Source of the DNA: Zonotrichia leucophrys gambelii
Lineage: Eukaryota > Chordata > Aves > Passeriformes > Passerellidae
Reading direction: 5' to 3'
NCBI RefSeq assembly: GCF_028769735.1
Contig: NC_088172.1
Location: forward strand, 34,940,897-35,004,896
Length of the DNA stretch: 64,000 bases
Positions 26,901 through 38,790 of this stretch are shown here, piece after piece. The notes beneath the pieces are model-generated. The model saw only the letters and a list, made by a program, of their open reading frames with translations. It was not told the DNA's origin and ran no database searches. The first letter of the stretch is position 1. Each line of letters starts with the position of its first letter. Both the position numbers and the translations under genes were made by a program.

Positions 26901-29900
26901 GAGGCATTCTGAGTTTGCTTCCTTATTCTTTCCTTAATAAATAATTTAATAAATTCTGTATGTATTTAGTTGAGAAATGTCTCTCTCTATAGAGAGACAG
27001 AGATATAGACAGCTGGACATATATAGATCCCTCTATGTAAAAGACACTACCAGCTGAACTTTCCTCTGGCAGACAGTAATGTGAGCAAAGACATGTCAAA
27101 AATTTTCCTCCAAACCTTGGGGTCTTGGCAGGGAGCTGATACACCGATCATTTCCTACTCCATCTCTTACAGCTGTCTACAACTTGCCTTGACCTTCTAA
27201 CCAACCTGTTTGTTGCACCCTTATATATAGCTGCATTTGTAATCAGAGTAATTATCTCAAGAGTAACATGTTTCACTGTTGTGTGTGATAGGTGCTTTCC
27301 TCTATTAGAAGAACAAAATAAGACTGTAAGAATCTACTGAAATTCAGCAAATTAAGGCAGCTGTCCTTCTACTTCTTTGGTTTGCATATAACTTTATGTC
27401 CCTTTTCTCACTGGAATTCTTAATGCAGTAAGCAACCTGGCTATGCATATTCTTTTCTGTCTTCTCATTAGCTCTCAAAAGAGGCGTGTAAAGTAGTTGG
27501 ATTTGCTAAGGGTTGTCTAAAAGTTCTGAAAATACTGATGTTGCCTTACTTTTAGCAGGTAATGATGAGTTTGTGGTCCCTAGTTTCTAAGAAAGATTTT
27601 ATTTCTATTTGTGTGCTTCCTTATTTATTTTCCTCCCCAGAATTAGATGACTGGATATACAGTTTACAAGGTGGTCCATTGCACTAGATCATCACATCTC
27701 TTACAGGATGGTTTCCATTCACAACTTCAAAGCAGTCCTAAAATACACAGAACCAACAAAGCCAGGAACTTAAACCACTTTTTAACTTGAAGGGAACTGC
27801 AGACACATTTGTGAGGAGGGCTGCCAAAGATGCAGCACTGGTAACTCTGTGAAGTCTTTTAAATGAGTCTTGGAGGCTCTGTGTCCAGTTATATCACATT
27901 ATTATGGTCAAGATGAAAAGTAAATAGAGATGTGAACAGCCGATAACAGGCACCCCAGATGAGCAGACACAGGAGTTACCTAGCAACTGGAGAGAAGGTT
28001 TTGCTTGTGCTAGGCTAGAGCTGCGCCAGAGCACTCAGAGATTATGGGGCAAATTGACAAGTTGATGAATTGCTGATAAGTATTCGCAAACAAAAACCTG
28101 GAAGAGGCCAAGGAGTTGAAAAATTTTCTCAATGCTGTCTTTTCTCTAGCAGCATCAGTGCCATCTTACTTGAGTTTTTAGTATTTATGAATTGTTCAAG
28201 TCTTTTAAGCATAAGACTGTTTTGGAGGTAGAAACATTGATACTGTGAGGAAATAGTAGTTGCATCAACTGCATATTATTCCATATCTTTTGACAGTCTG
28301 TTCAATATCTATGTGCTTATGCAATGGCTATTGGGGAGAATAGAACATTATAACACTTCCAGGGTAGATGGATTAATCTCCAGCCTTGGCAAACTGAGGT
28401 TATAAACTGGACCACATGTACACCTGCAGTGCAGTTGTAAGCCACTGCTTTTGATTTCCTCTTTTTTCCCAGGGGAATAGGTCTGGAAGGGATCTAGATA
28501 ATTGCATCTTGCCAGTCTTATCTTGTAACCTCATCACATAATCCTGTTATCAAGTTCCCTCAGAAAATGTTTTCTTGCTTCAACCACTTATATGAGATGG
28601 CTGCTCAGGCATTGCCATGGTGGTTGGGAACACTTTAACATGCAACTTAATTTGCTCATGGAAAGTTTATACAATGTTGCTGTTGTGACAATATCAGTTT
28701 ATACAGACATTTCACCTCTTAATGTCTACCATAACCCTGTGTTTAACAGTCAATGCCTTTATCTTTGTTTTCCATCTGAACATGTCTTATTTTGATGCCT
28801 CATACGGCTTGAGAGTGAACAGAGTTCACTGCCATTGCTCAGTTATTACTCAGTCATTTTTCCTCTCCTTCAAAAGTTTCTTTGTGCCTTGAAACATTTT
28901 CTTTGGGTCTTTGGCATGGTCCTTCTCAATTTTCTCAGTGCACTTTTTCCACCCAGTCCCTGCATCTCTCAAAAGAGGAGTGACTGCCTTCTGTTGACTG
29001 ACCTTGCCTTATTGCTCTACTCCAAGTCATGCAACAGGGAATAATTTCAGGGAAAAATGTAATTATAAGTGAGCCCTTAGGACTAGGCCCTTACTGGTTT
29101 TATTTAGCAGGACCCCACAGAAGACACATTCTTTTGGCAGTCTACCACGTAATTCTGTAAGGAGTGATATCCTGGTGAAATTTTACCATTCATTCAGTGA
29201 ATGCAACGTGTTTAATACCAATATCCAGAGTTCCATTTAAAAGTCTCTTAGTCAATCACCATAGAACATACTGAGATTTTCTGACACTGAAGTAAAACTG
29301 CTAATTTTCCAAAAGCCAGCAGGCCTATCTAATTTCCTTCCTGTTGCTGAAAAATGATGTAGCTACAGCTAAAACAATCTTTGAATGTTAGAGAAGATTA
29401 AGAATTTCTGTTACAATTTGCTCCAATCCATGGCAAAAATAAATTTAACATTCTAGATAAGCTTTTATCACTGATGATACACCTGGAACTGAAATTTGCT
29501 GTGCCCAAAGAGTTCACATTGAGGCACGACAGGTTGAGAATCAGAATATGGCAACACCCAGGACTCCCCCACCTGCACAAATAGAAGGGGACCTTTGCAT
29601 TAATGAAATACTTGCAATTATCTAAACCTTGTCCATTTTTTACACCAGCAGGTGTCCCTGACTCCAATATTTTCTGGTGCAGGATGATACTAAAGCTCTG
29701 AATAGAAGAAGTGGGGCAAGCTGCTAACCAGAGCAGGCCCTCAAGGCATCTGCCACCTGCTGCCTCCTCCAAGGAGCTCTTCTGATTAAATTTCCTAATG
29801 CATTTGCCTCCTGCATATGCATTATGACTGAAGCTAATGGGACTACTTTCCACAGACATGACAGGGAGAACTTGGCCCAGAACTACCACCTTAGTTCTAT

Positions 29901-30682
29901 TGGGGGTCATATGAGTACCAACTGGCTACCTTGTCTAAACCAATTAGCAAGATTTGGGTTTGTCTGAAGCAAGATTTTTTAACCTCATTGACCTAAAACT
30001 CACTCGTGCCCTGGTAATGGGTCTGCTAGGCTTGCTCCTACTGCTGTTTAACATAGCTCTTTCCTTGAAAACACAGAGATATTCCATAGTAATCAGGACT
30101 GCACTGTGGATATAAAATTACCTGCTTATTATTCTCGCCTATTTATTAAACAAGTTAGTCCACCTCTGCATGCATACCATAGAAAAATCTTAAATTATAA
30201 CAGCAGATGCATGTTGGAAAACTATTAGTTAGAGTGCATTTCTGCACATGAAGGGAAAGTTTTACTCTTCGCAATTTTTTCCAGACTATAATGGCCTATT
30301 TATAGGCCACTGCTGTAAGCAAAGTATAAATGGGAAGATATGCTGTCAGAATATTTCTCTGTCTAAATAACATTATTGGGAGTCGGAGGAGTAATAACGC
30401 AAGAAATCAATTGGGAAATTTTGTAAAAAGTGATTCTCATAAAAATTCTTCAGAAAATGTATGAGCCTACTGTATTCCTCTCCTTTACAAACATTTAGCC
30501 TCAACAGTTATCACATTCTCAGTTGAGGGAGTTTGGGCAATTCGCTTGGAGAGAAAATAGTCATTTAAAGAAATAAAGCAAAATAAGTCAGTACCAACAC
30601 ACCATGCTCAGAGAGAGAGGTAGCTCTTCCTCTTCCACGGTGACAGATATGCCTTATGTCATCATTAATAGAGAAATAATGT
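23958..30682. other. AT-rich noncoding DNA, no gene recognised
   Basis: The longest frame (170 codons, minus strand, 29398-29910) has no recognisable domain, signal peptide or family motif and is consistent with chance. A 16-bp palindrome (TCTCTCTATAGAGAGA) lies around 26982-26997. No CR1 or LTR was recognised across these 6.7 kb. Confidence 0.5.
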
Positions 30683-30810
30683 GAGAAAGAAAGGAATGGA
30701 AAAGGAAGGAGGGAGGGAGAGTGAGAAAAAGAGAGAACAAGAAAGAGAAAGAAAAAGAGGATGAGAGGAAAAGAGAAAGAGAGAGAAAGAGAGAGAAAGG
30801 AGAATAAAGA
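30683..30810 (+). repeat. Purine tract, (GAAA)/(GAGA)-rich
   Basis: About 128 bp are almost entirely A and G, in mixed GAAA, GAGA and GGGA units with only a few interruptions. The minus-strand frame over it (Ser, Phe and Leu repeats) is an artefact. Confidence 0.9.
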
Positions 30811-33800
30811 CTAAAATGGGAACTACTGGAACAAAAGTAAATCATGATGAAAACAAAATATTATTCTATGGGATATGGCATAACAATATACCTTATCACC
30901 CAGTCACACTTTGGATTTCAAATAGCATGGGACAACACAGGAATTTATTTAGTAGTGTTCAGCACTGTCTGTAGTCACAATCTCTTAGACATACAGCAGT
31001 ATCCCTCTCTTTCCTGCATTTGGAGTTATTCAATACCCTTCATCACTCTCATAGTTGACATTAACTGCAGAAGAGCCATTCTCTCTGACTTACTTTTTTT
31101 GTCATGATAACAAATGTTAATCTAATAAAATCAAGGCTTTCCGCACCTGAGTGAAAAAAAAAAAAAATTGGAAAGGAAAAACATTTCCCTAATGGGAATA
31201 TGAGGGAGGCTTAAAAGAGAGAGTTACAAAAATAAAAGTTGCACAACTGCCAAGCAGGTAATGCTGACAGGGGAGGAGAAGTGGAAAGGAAGAACTGAAG
31301 AAAACAGATAAATATGAAGAGGTAAAGTCAAGTGGGTTCACCCTGATGACAGCTGATACCAGATTGCAGCAGCTTTGCCAGCATCTAGCCTATATTGATT
31401 TTGCATCAATGTATTTGGCTCCAGCTAGAATATGCTTTAATATGGTACGACTCATGTCAGTTGTAAAGAAGAGTCAATTTTAAAACTTATTTTCAACTCA
31501 TAAGCGTAAGAGAAAAAACAATTCAAATATATAGACATGTTCCATCATAAACTGCAGTAGACAAACATGTTGCCAATCCTTCCACAATATTTAGTATTTT
31601 TCTACTTTTCTCATGAGACTTAGCATCAATATGGGGAAGCATGTGAGAATTTTGCCTTTCATATTTTGCCAAATGTGTTAAGCCTTAATCCTGCCACATA
31701 AAGCTAAAAACAAATGAAGCAATGCACATATGGGCTTTGTACATTTTATATTTTCTTCTTTAAAACTCACCACATACCTACAGAGTCTGGGCTTCTGGTA
31801 TTATGTATTTGTTGAAACAATGACATTTCAGACAGAAAGAAAACTTATCCACAGTTTTATTTCTACAGGTCACAAATAAGCCATTAGAAAAACAGATGAG
31901 TGGTAGGATGTTGTATTTTTCTTCTTCACATAGGGAAATTTTCATCAAAGATTACAAACATGATAATTTAGGCCATCTTGGTCATCTTTTTAATGTGATC
32001 ATGAGGAACGCGGAAGAATGGGAACAACGGCCACATAGAAAATCTAAGGCAAAGCCAAATGATTCAGCTGCAGTGGGGAAGCGTGAAGGAGGAAAAGAAC
32101 CCTTTATATTTTCCTCTTCCTCCTAATCACCACCCTGACCCAGTGCTTGCACAAGCCATGGCTCAGGTGGAGCAGCAGTGCTGAGCTGATGCAGCTGTGC
32201 ATACCAGGGATGGCTGCTTTGGCTCATCTCCTCTCTGCTTCTTTGCTGCTCTGCAGACACCAGATGTGTTTGTGTCTCCACGGGAGGAGGGTAATCACCA
32301 GCAGCTGCTTCAAGCACAAGGAGACAGAGATTTGTTTATTGGTGCCAGTCCATAGGCGTTAGGATAACTTGTTGGATGTATTATTTTCTTCTGCCGAAGC
32401 AAAGCTGCCAGAGTGGAGAGTAAACTTAACATTTCTATAATGAGCAACAGAGTTTTTGAAGCAGAAGCCTGCATGCTGTGTGTCACACAGTCTCAAGGAG
32501 CAAATGCTTTCTTTCAGACTGTGTTAAGAATAATGCACCTCAGCTGATAGAGTCCCTGCTTGATACTCCTATGAAAAAAACCGAAATAGATCTCAGCAGC
32601 AAAATTTGATCAATTTGCACCCTGATTGTCAAGCAGGAGCACAGGTGAAAGGTGCAGTTTGACTAAATTTTTTAACTAGTCCTGCTTTCCCTAATTTACC
32701 TTCTTAATAGTTGAACTTAATCATCTAGCAGGATGTTTCCAATCTTACTGATTTTAAAATTCAGTTCATTTCAGAGATGCTTTCACTGTAATTCTCTGAC
32801 CTATTGTTTGCATGAAGTAATTTTTTTGTCTTAGTTAAGTGGAGAGACGGTTTCTGCTAATTTACTTTAGAAACCTTTCCAACATACTGAATAAATTTTA
32901 TTTTCAAGGCTCCATGTTATCTTCAGATATTCCTAGTCAAAAGAAATATGGGACACAGGAACTTAGGTAGAAATCCAGCTGGCTCAGTCTGCAACCACAG
33001 ATTCAGTGGGAGAGCTGGTGAGATTCTTTTGCTCTATCACTTAGGCTCTTTTGAAGAACATATGCAAATGTATAATCTGAGTCTATGTCTAAATATCTCA
33101 TTTTAAAGAAGGATTTTTTACTGGGGCAATTTTTTTATTCTTATTGTTATCATTATTACTTTGATCCGTTGGAGGAAACAGCTGAAGAGTAAGATCGGAG
33201 AAACTTTAAGATAAGATGAGAAATAAGGTCTTCTTTTAGCCTTTGACCAAGAGCAAGTTTTAAAGCCAGTTCATAATTGCACTGGCACCCAGTGGAGAAT
33301 CTTCCATATGTCAATACCAATGAGCGATTGTCAATATCTCTGATCAGCAACATTTTGCATCATTTGTAACTTGTATACTGAGTCTAAAGGGAGACTTTTA
33401 AGTAAATCATTACACCACATTGTAAATGCAGGGACCAGTTTCTCTTAAAACGCTTTAGTAGCACTTCATTAGTTATATTGAACCTGCAGACTGAAATTCC
33501 ACTTGCCTATATTCATCACCCACTACGACCAGTTGTCTATATATTGTCTAAGACACCACTATATCAAGCCAAATAGGCAAATTATACCCCATAGATCTCA
33601 GCAGAGGGATAGGGAGCCAAGCTCCTGCTGGTGTCAGCAGTTCAGACACAGGTGAATGTGGCATCTGACAGAAAGAAAAACAAAAGAAGGCGAGTTAGCA
33701 AATACCTTGACTATTAAAGGTACCCACTATGTCTTTTCCAGCATTTCCCACAGGCTGATTCAAAATCTCCTTCGTTTGCTATTCACAGTTACTCACCAAG

Positions 33801-34502
33801 GAGTTCTCTCTCTGCACCTAAAAGCATTGGGTTATTTGTGATCTGAGTGCTTTGTTCAGATGGTGAGAGGAGATCACATGCTCTTTATTTTTGTTTTCTT
33901 TGATGAGAATCAAGTTACTGATCTGATACTCAGGGTCATGGTATCATGTTTTCTTCTGCTGAAGATACTTGTAAAGCACTTAAAATACAGATGAGCAAAC
34001 TGACAGATTTTACTGTGGAGAGAAAAATAGCCTCTAAAAAGTCATTGAAAGGATTCTTTGATTATAGAGAATTATTTTGACAAACATTCGCACAGAAGGT
34101 AGACCTCCTGTAGATTTCTGTGTCCGCTTCCCTTTCTTTTCTGCAGACAGCCATGCAAAATTGATATTTTTGTGCCAAAAACCTTGCAAAAGAAGACACC
34201 AGAACAGTGTTACAATTTTCTACCACAACCTGCATGATTCCCAGCAGCAATTTTGTGTTGGTTAGAAGTGGTTTCTAAGTAGACCCAGCCCCTTTTCCTC
34301 TGTGCTTGAGTATTCCCGCATGGTAAGCCAGTTGTCTCCCTCCAGATCTCCACACATCTGGGAATCACCAGGGGACCTTACCTGGACTTTGTCACTGTGT
34401 CCCAAGAGAACATCACAACATCAATGTCTCCTCAGGCCTGGACCCTTCCATCTCAAACTAGGCATTGGGAAAGGATTCTATTCTGAAAATACAGAAAATA
34501 AT
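30811..34502. other. Noncoding DNA, no gene recognised
   Basis: An A run lies near 31153-31167. The stretch at 32030-32360 is more GC-rich than its surroundings, with overlapping short frames on both strands, but nothing identifies it. No repeat family was recognised. Confidence 0.5.
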
Positions 34503-34590
34503 AAAATCATAGAAATATTTAGCTTGGAAAGGATCTTTAATATAATTGAGTCCAACCATTAGCCTAGCATTGCTAAGGCCACCATTAAAA
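34503..34590 (-). mobile_element. CR1 LINE 3' tail fragment, minus strand
   Basis: It begins AAATCATAGAAATATTTAGC, followed by TTGGAAAGGATCTTTAA and AGTCCAACCATTAG. Read on the minus strand this is the CR1 3' end with its terminal octamer at the low-coordinate side. Only about 85 bp remain before the next CR1 begins. Confidence 0.75.
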
Positions 34591-34591
34591 C

Positions 34592-34945
34592 AGAGAATCA
34601 CAGATCAACTTGGATTTGAAGGGATCTTAAAGACCACCTAGTTCCAGCCCCACTGCCATGGACAAGATTGCTCAAAACCCCATCCATGCTTGGGGTATGG
34701 CATTCACAGCTTCTCAGCACAAGCTTGTCCATCACCTCACCATCCTCACAATAAAGAATTTCTTCCTAATATCTATTCTAAACATATCCTCTTTCTGTTT
34801 GAAGCCATTCCCTAAACACCATATGAAACATTGTTTAAATACTTGCGAGGATGGTGACTCTACCACTGCCCTGGGCAGCCTGTTACAATACTTGACAACA
34901 CCTTCAGTGATGAAATTTTCCTAACACCCAATCTAAACATAAAAT
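34592..34945 (-). mobile_element. CR1 LINE 3' tail, minus strand, directly beside another CR1
   Basis: AGAATCACAGATCAACTTGG, GAAGGGATCTTAAAGACCACC and CCCACTGCCATGGACAAG form the CR1 3' end read in reverse. They are followed by the more 5' blocks CATCCTCACAATAAAG, CACTGCCCTGGGCAGCCTG and TTCCTAACACCCAATCTAAAC. About 350 bp are present. It is 5'-truncated and noncoding. The 88-codon frame inside it is a repeat shadow. Confidence 0.85.
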
Positions 34946-36652
34946 AGAAATGCAGCAGAACTCTAACCAGATACAGTGCTTCAGCCACAAGAAACATCTT
35001 CCAGGATCAAAGTCTAATTATCTCAAATGACAGAACACATTATCATTTTTATTACACCCACATTATGTATTATTCTTCATACAGTAGTATGAGTAGAGCT
35101 TTCAAACCACTTTTCTTTTAATCTCCAGTCTTTTCTCTTCATCATCACACTGGCCTGTGTTTTCCTAATACCTACACCAACATTAGTCACAACTGGCAGA
35201 AGCCCATAGAAAGCTTTAGAGAACATTATTTTTTGCCCTCTGTGCATACATTAGTGTTGCCCTTTAAAGACGCAGGCCTTTGTCCTCTTAATGAAGAATA
35301 AAACTCATTTCCAAGCATCCCAATAAGATTAGCTCAAATAATAGAAATCCAATTAGCTCAGGCAGTTTGAAGTCTCACTTAGGCTCCCGGGTGGTATCGT
35401 CCATCATTAAATATACTGCTTCAAAATACTTTCAAAAACCTGTGTAGTATCCAGAGACAAAGATGACTCTAAACATGCATGTAGCATCCAGCCCTTAAAA
35501 TCAAAAGCATTTGAAGGAGGATGGAGAGAGGAAGAATAGCCACACTTAGCACACTTTGCCTCACAGCTGGGGACAACCTCAGTACGCTCAGGTCGCCTCC
35601 GCCACCTTAACATAAGAATTTGATCCTGCCTTCACTCAGATAGGAGTACTGAGGCAGAAAATTTTGCATTTGTCAGTGAACTACAGGACTCTTTCATCCT
35701 TCAGGTCTTGCTGTCCCCTTGCCACCCTCAGTGCCTTTCCTTCCTTTACTTCTTAATGCAGGGCTTCTACTGAGATGAGCTATAATTACCTAGACAGCAG
35801 CCCCTATCCTGCTATGGCCTTCAGGCATCTTTCCTGGCTACCACCACTATCTCCTTTAGTTCCCACTGCTAACTTCTCTCTAAAAACTGTTTTCTGTAGC
35901 TAGTTTTAAATATTACCAACTTCCTTCATGCTCTAAATGCTCAAAAACTACTGTTCTTGCCTCCAGCTTCTGACTTTATTTTCCTTTACACTTTGTATCC
36001 TCTTGGGGAACTCACTGGTTCCAAAAATCATGAATTTCAATTTACCATATTTTTAAGCTTTCTTTTAAACCCACTCACCTTACTAAAAAAAGCTTAAGTA
36101 TTAGACCATGTTATCACTCACTTGTGAGAGAGGATTGAGGGAAGAATTAGTTGAACTGGAAGTCAGGCTCTTAATACATGTCAAAAAAGCTCAAACTTTT
36201 CCTGTCTCACAGCCTTAGGCAAAAGGAGATTTAAAGAGGGCACAGAAAGCACCAACCTGTTTTGTCTTGCATCTCTCTTGTTCAGATTGGCTGTGCAGTC
36301 TGAAAACATTTTCAGTCCCAGAGAACACTCAAAACCTGAGGAAACCTCTATAAAAATATTATTTTCCAGTGCTGATATTCCCATAATTTTCTAAGGCAAT
36401 CAAATCTAAAGACAAATGGAAAAATCCTATCAGACCGCTAGCCCTCTAGCTTCCCACAGTTTAGCCTGACTTTAAATGGAAATACTTCATTCAACACAAA
36501 AAAGACAAGTTAAAAAGGTCTTAATAAAGTATATATGAACTAATTTCTCCAAATTGACTACTCTATTTTCACTCTAATTTGAAGAAGAAACTCTAATAGA
36601 GAGATGAAACATGGATTATTTCAAGAAAAGTCATTAAAAAACAAAAAACTTA

Positions 36653-36654
<2 letters not shown>
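34946..36654. other. Noncoding DNA, no gene recognised
   Basis: A slightly CpG-richer patch lies at 35385-35610, within a 68-codon minus-strand frame that resembles no known protein. Nothing else was recognised. Confidence 0.5.

Positions 36655-36700
<46 letters not shown>
36655..36700. repeat. (TA)23 microsatellite
   Basis: Twenty-three perfect TA units. The tract is self-complementary and able to extrude a cruciform, and it is expected to vary in length. Confidence 0.97.
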
Positions 36701-36703
<3 letters not shown>

Positions 36704-36865
36704 AATCTCTTTAAAAATCCTCCAAAGAATGATGTGTGATACAGCAAAACAAAAAGTGTACAAAACTACGAGGCCATAGAGTTACACTTCCTTCCTTGGA
36801 GGTATAGAGAAGTAATGAAGAAAAAGTGTTCAGATCAGCTAGATTCAGATGGTTTGGATGATTAG

Positions 36866-36895
36866 ACCTGTGGGGAACAAAAGTACCCCACAGGT
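36866..36895. repeat. Inverted repeat, 10-bp arms, 10-nt loop
   Basis: The arms ACCTGTGGGG and CCCCACAGGT are exact complements around AACAAAAGTA. A stem this short may arise by chance in 64 kb. Confidence 0.8.
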
Positions 36896-36949
36896 ACTTT
36901 GTGAAATAATTATTCTTGAACCAACAGAAGAATCTCTGGGATATTGGAA

Positions 36950-37037
36950 GAAATGGCTCAATTGTTCAGTTCAATGACAAATGTGGTATTTGAGAGAAAT
37001 AGCTCAATTGTTCAGTGCAATGACAAAAATGTTATTT
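36950..37037 (+). repeat. 46-bp tandem duplication, two copies
   Basis: The block starting GAAATGGCTCAATTGTTCAG at 36950 recurs at 36996 with a few substitutions (GAAATAGCTCAATTGTTCAG). The period is 46 bp. The copies differ at several sites, so the duplication is not recent. Confidence 0.85.
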
Positions 37038-37625
37038 AGGGCTAATGGAGAAAAGAAAACCTTCAAAATCACAGCCAAAAAGAAAATCACAGGCAAAGGA
37101 AAAAAAAAAAGTTAGATGTAATACTTGGTTTTATTACAAAAAAGAATCCAGAATAAAAATTAAAGGTCTAATTAAGCTGGTGCTGGTCAGCCCCAATCTG
37201 TACTCAGTTCTCATTGAAGAAGAAAATATTAATACCATAGTTTGAGATAATATGACAAATCAGAAAATTTGAAAGTCTGGCATCTTATAGCAAGTGATAT
37301 TATGCATGATCATATGCATGCAGGACAGAATGCAGCACTAAAATGCCAATGAAAGTTGTTCATTTATATCAGAAAGAAAGTTGTCCTTTTCTTCTTTTCT
37401 GTCTCTAATGGGTCTATTCTCAGACAGATTCAAAAATAGAAAATAGCTTCTCAAGGTTAAATAAAGTGGTTTCCAATCAGATACAATTAAAAACCAAAGA
37501 AACAGATACCCCCTTGTAATTTAATATCTTCTTAATTCCATTTAATTTGCTATACATTGGCAATGAACCAGAGAGTCTTTAGCTAGTGTGTTGAAAAACA
37601 TCTGATCTCTGCTGAAATCAAGGGG
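37038..37625. other. AT-rich noncoding DNA
   Basis: An A-rich stretch near 37045-37115 holds an imperfect AAATCACAG repeat. No gene was recognised. Confidence 0.5.
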
Positions 37626-37751
37626 ATGATGCCCTTTACCACTTCCACAGCAGAGCTGCCTCCCCTTCTCCCTGTGCTGTGGTGTTACTGGAGTCAGTGG
37701 TTGGAGGCAGGGACAACACACACATCCGGATTACATGTGACAGCAGCCTGG

Positions 37752-37757
37752 TTTATT
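37752..37757 (-). terminator. Poly(A) signal of the minus-strand LTR
   Basis: AATAAA on the minus strand (TTTATT on plus), placed where an R-region poly(A) signal should lie downstream of the TATA box. Confidence 0.5.
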
Positions 37758-37953
37758 GTCTGCACCCTCCTTGAATATGAGGGTTTGAATCTCCCTGTCC
37801 AAACTGGAGAGATTGGCTTGGCTTAAACACAGCCCAGCTCCTGTGCCAGTGAGAGGTCTGCAGCTTAGGGTGGAACAGGATTGGGTGAAGCATCCAAACC
37901 CATCCCATCATCACTCAGCCAGGGATTTTTTTATGGAACCCAGCTGGGTTTCT

Positions 37954-37961
37954 TATTTATA
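37954..37961 (-). promoter_or_regulatory. TATA box of the minus-strand LTR
   Basis: TATAAATA on the minus strand, about 200 bp upstream of AATAAA within the same LTR-like block. A start site would be expected about 25-30 bp downstream, near 37925. Confidence 0.5.
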
Positions 37962-38229
37962 GCCAAATTAATTGCCCACTACAAGCCAGCTTGTCCTGTA
38001 ACACAGTGGTTGCGTACATGTGCCATAATCTTGTCAGACACAGCCTACGGAGACTGTTTCCTGCTCCCTGCGTGGGTGACGCGGTGGTTTTTGCTGCCTT
38101 GTTCCTGCTGCTTACACTTGCTGCGATCCTACTGCCCATGCCTTTTGCCCTGATGAAATTTACTTTGATTCAGTCATTTGTCTTTGGTCTCACAAACCAA
38201 TCCATTGCAGAACATTTCCCTGTAAATTG

Positions 38230-38790
38230 ATAAGGAACTCTCAAAGAACTCTGACTCTTAATCATCTTCATCATCATGGCTTTGGGCCTGCAGCTGCATG
38301 GCCTAAAATGCATTTGCAATTGCTTTATTGTTTATACTGAAATACACAGCCTTGCAAAAGTTGCTTTTTATTTATGAACCCTAATTCCTTGTGCTGGACA
38401 CCTCAACATTATGCTGTGATTGCTTCCATTGCATGGCAAATAAATCTAGACTCTGCCACTTGTTTACTCTTGAACTCTTTCTTTATAACTTGGTGTACAG
38501 TATTTAATTAGATCATTGCTAGCTAATGCTATCATTTGGACAGCACAGCTTTAAAATGACCTTGAGATAAACACTGCCAATTTATTGTTACCACCTTGTT
38601 TTGGACTCTTTATCCACAATGTCACAAATCATTCACTCAGTCCTTAATTAGTTTATATATAATCATTCAAATGCATTCAAGTTAGCTATATTTTACAGGT
38701 GGGTGATGGGATGATGTGGTTTCATCAGCCAGCTTTTTCCTCATTACACCAGGCTCAGTAAATGATTGTCTGTGCACACATAAATATCTG
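38230..38790. other. Candidate conserved noncoding block
   Basis: This is non-repetitive AT-rich DNA with a high density of homeodomain-like cores (TTTAATTAG near 38505, GCTAATG near 38522, CTTAATTAG near 38644) and CATTTG-type motifs. It has no open frame. The texture resembles vertebrate developmental enhancers, but this is an impression from motif content. AT-rich DNA yields TAATTA by chance too. Confidence 0.25.

Larger units (their letters stand above)
37626..38194 (-). mobile_element. Probable LTR of an endogenous retrovirus, minus strand (limits approximate)
   Basis: Read on the minus strand, the block shows a TATA box (TATAAATA, 37954-37961) and, about 200 bp downstream, a poly(A) signal (AATAAA, 37752-37757). 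That signal is followed by CCAGGCTGCTGTCACATG and a TGTGTGTTGTCCCTGCC segment, which is the layout of U3, R and U5. CpG sites cluster here (TTGCGTAC, CTACGGAG, GTGACGCGG), unlike in the depleted surroundings, which suggests an insertion younger than the flanking DNA. Frames in this block are shadows. I could not fix the TG...CA ends or a target-site duplication, and I see no internal retroviral sequence, so a solo LTR is likeliest. The family is not identified. Confidence 0.55.

Noticed and set aside
35385..35610. CpG-richer patch with a 68-codon minus-strand frame starting MLRWRRRPER
   Set aside because: Too short and too weak for a CpG island or exon. No splice-site or protein similarity that I can recognise.
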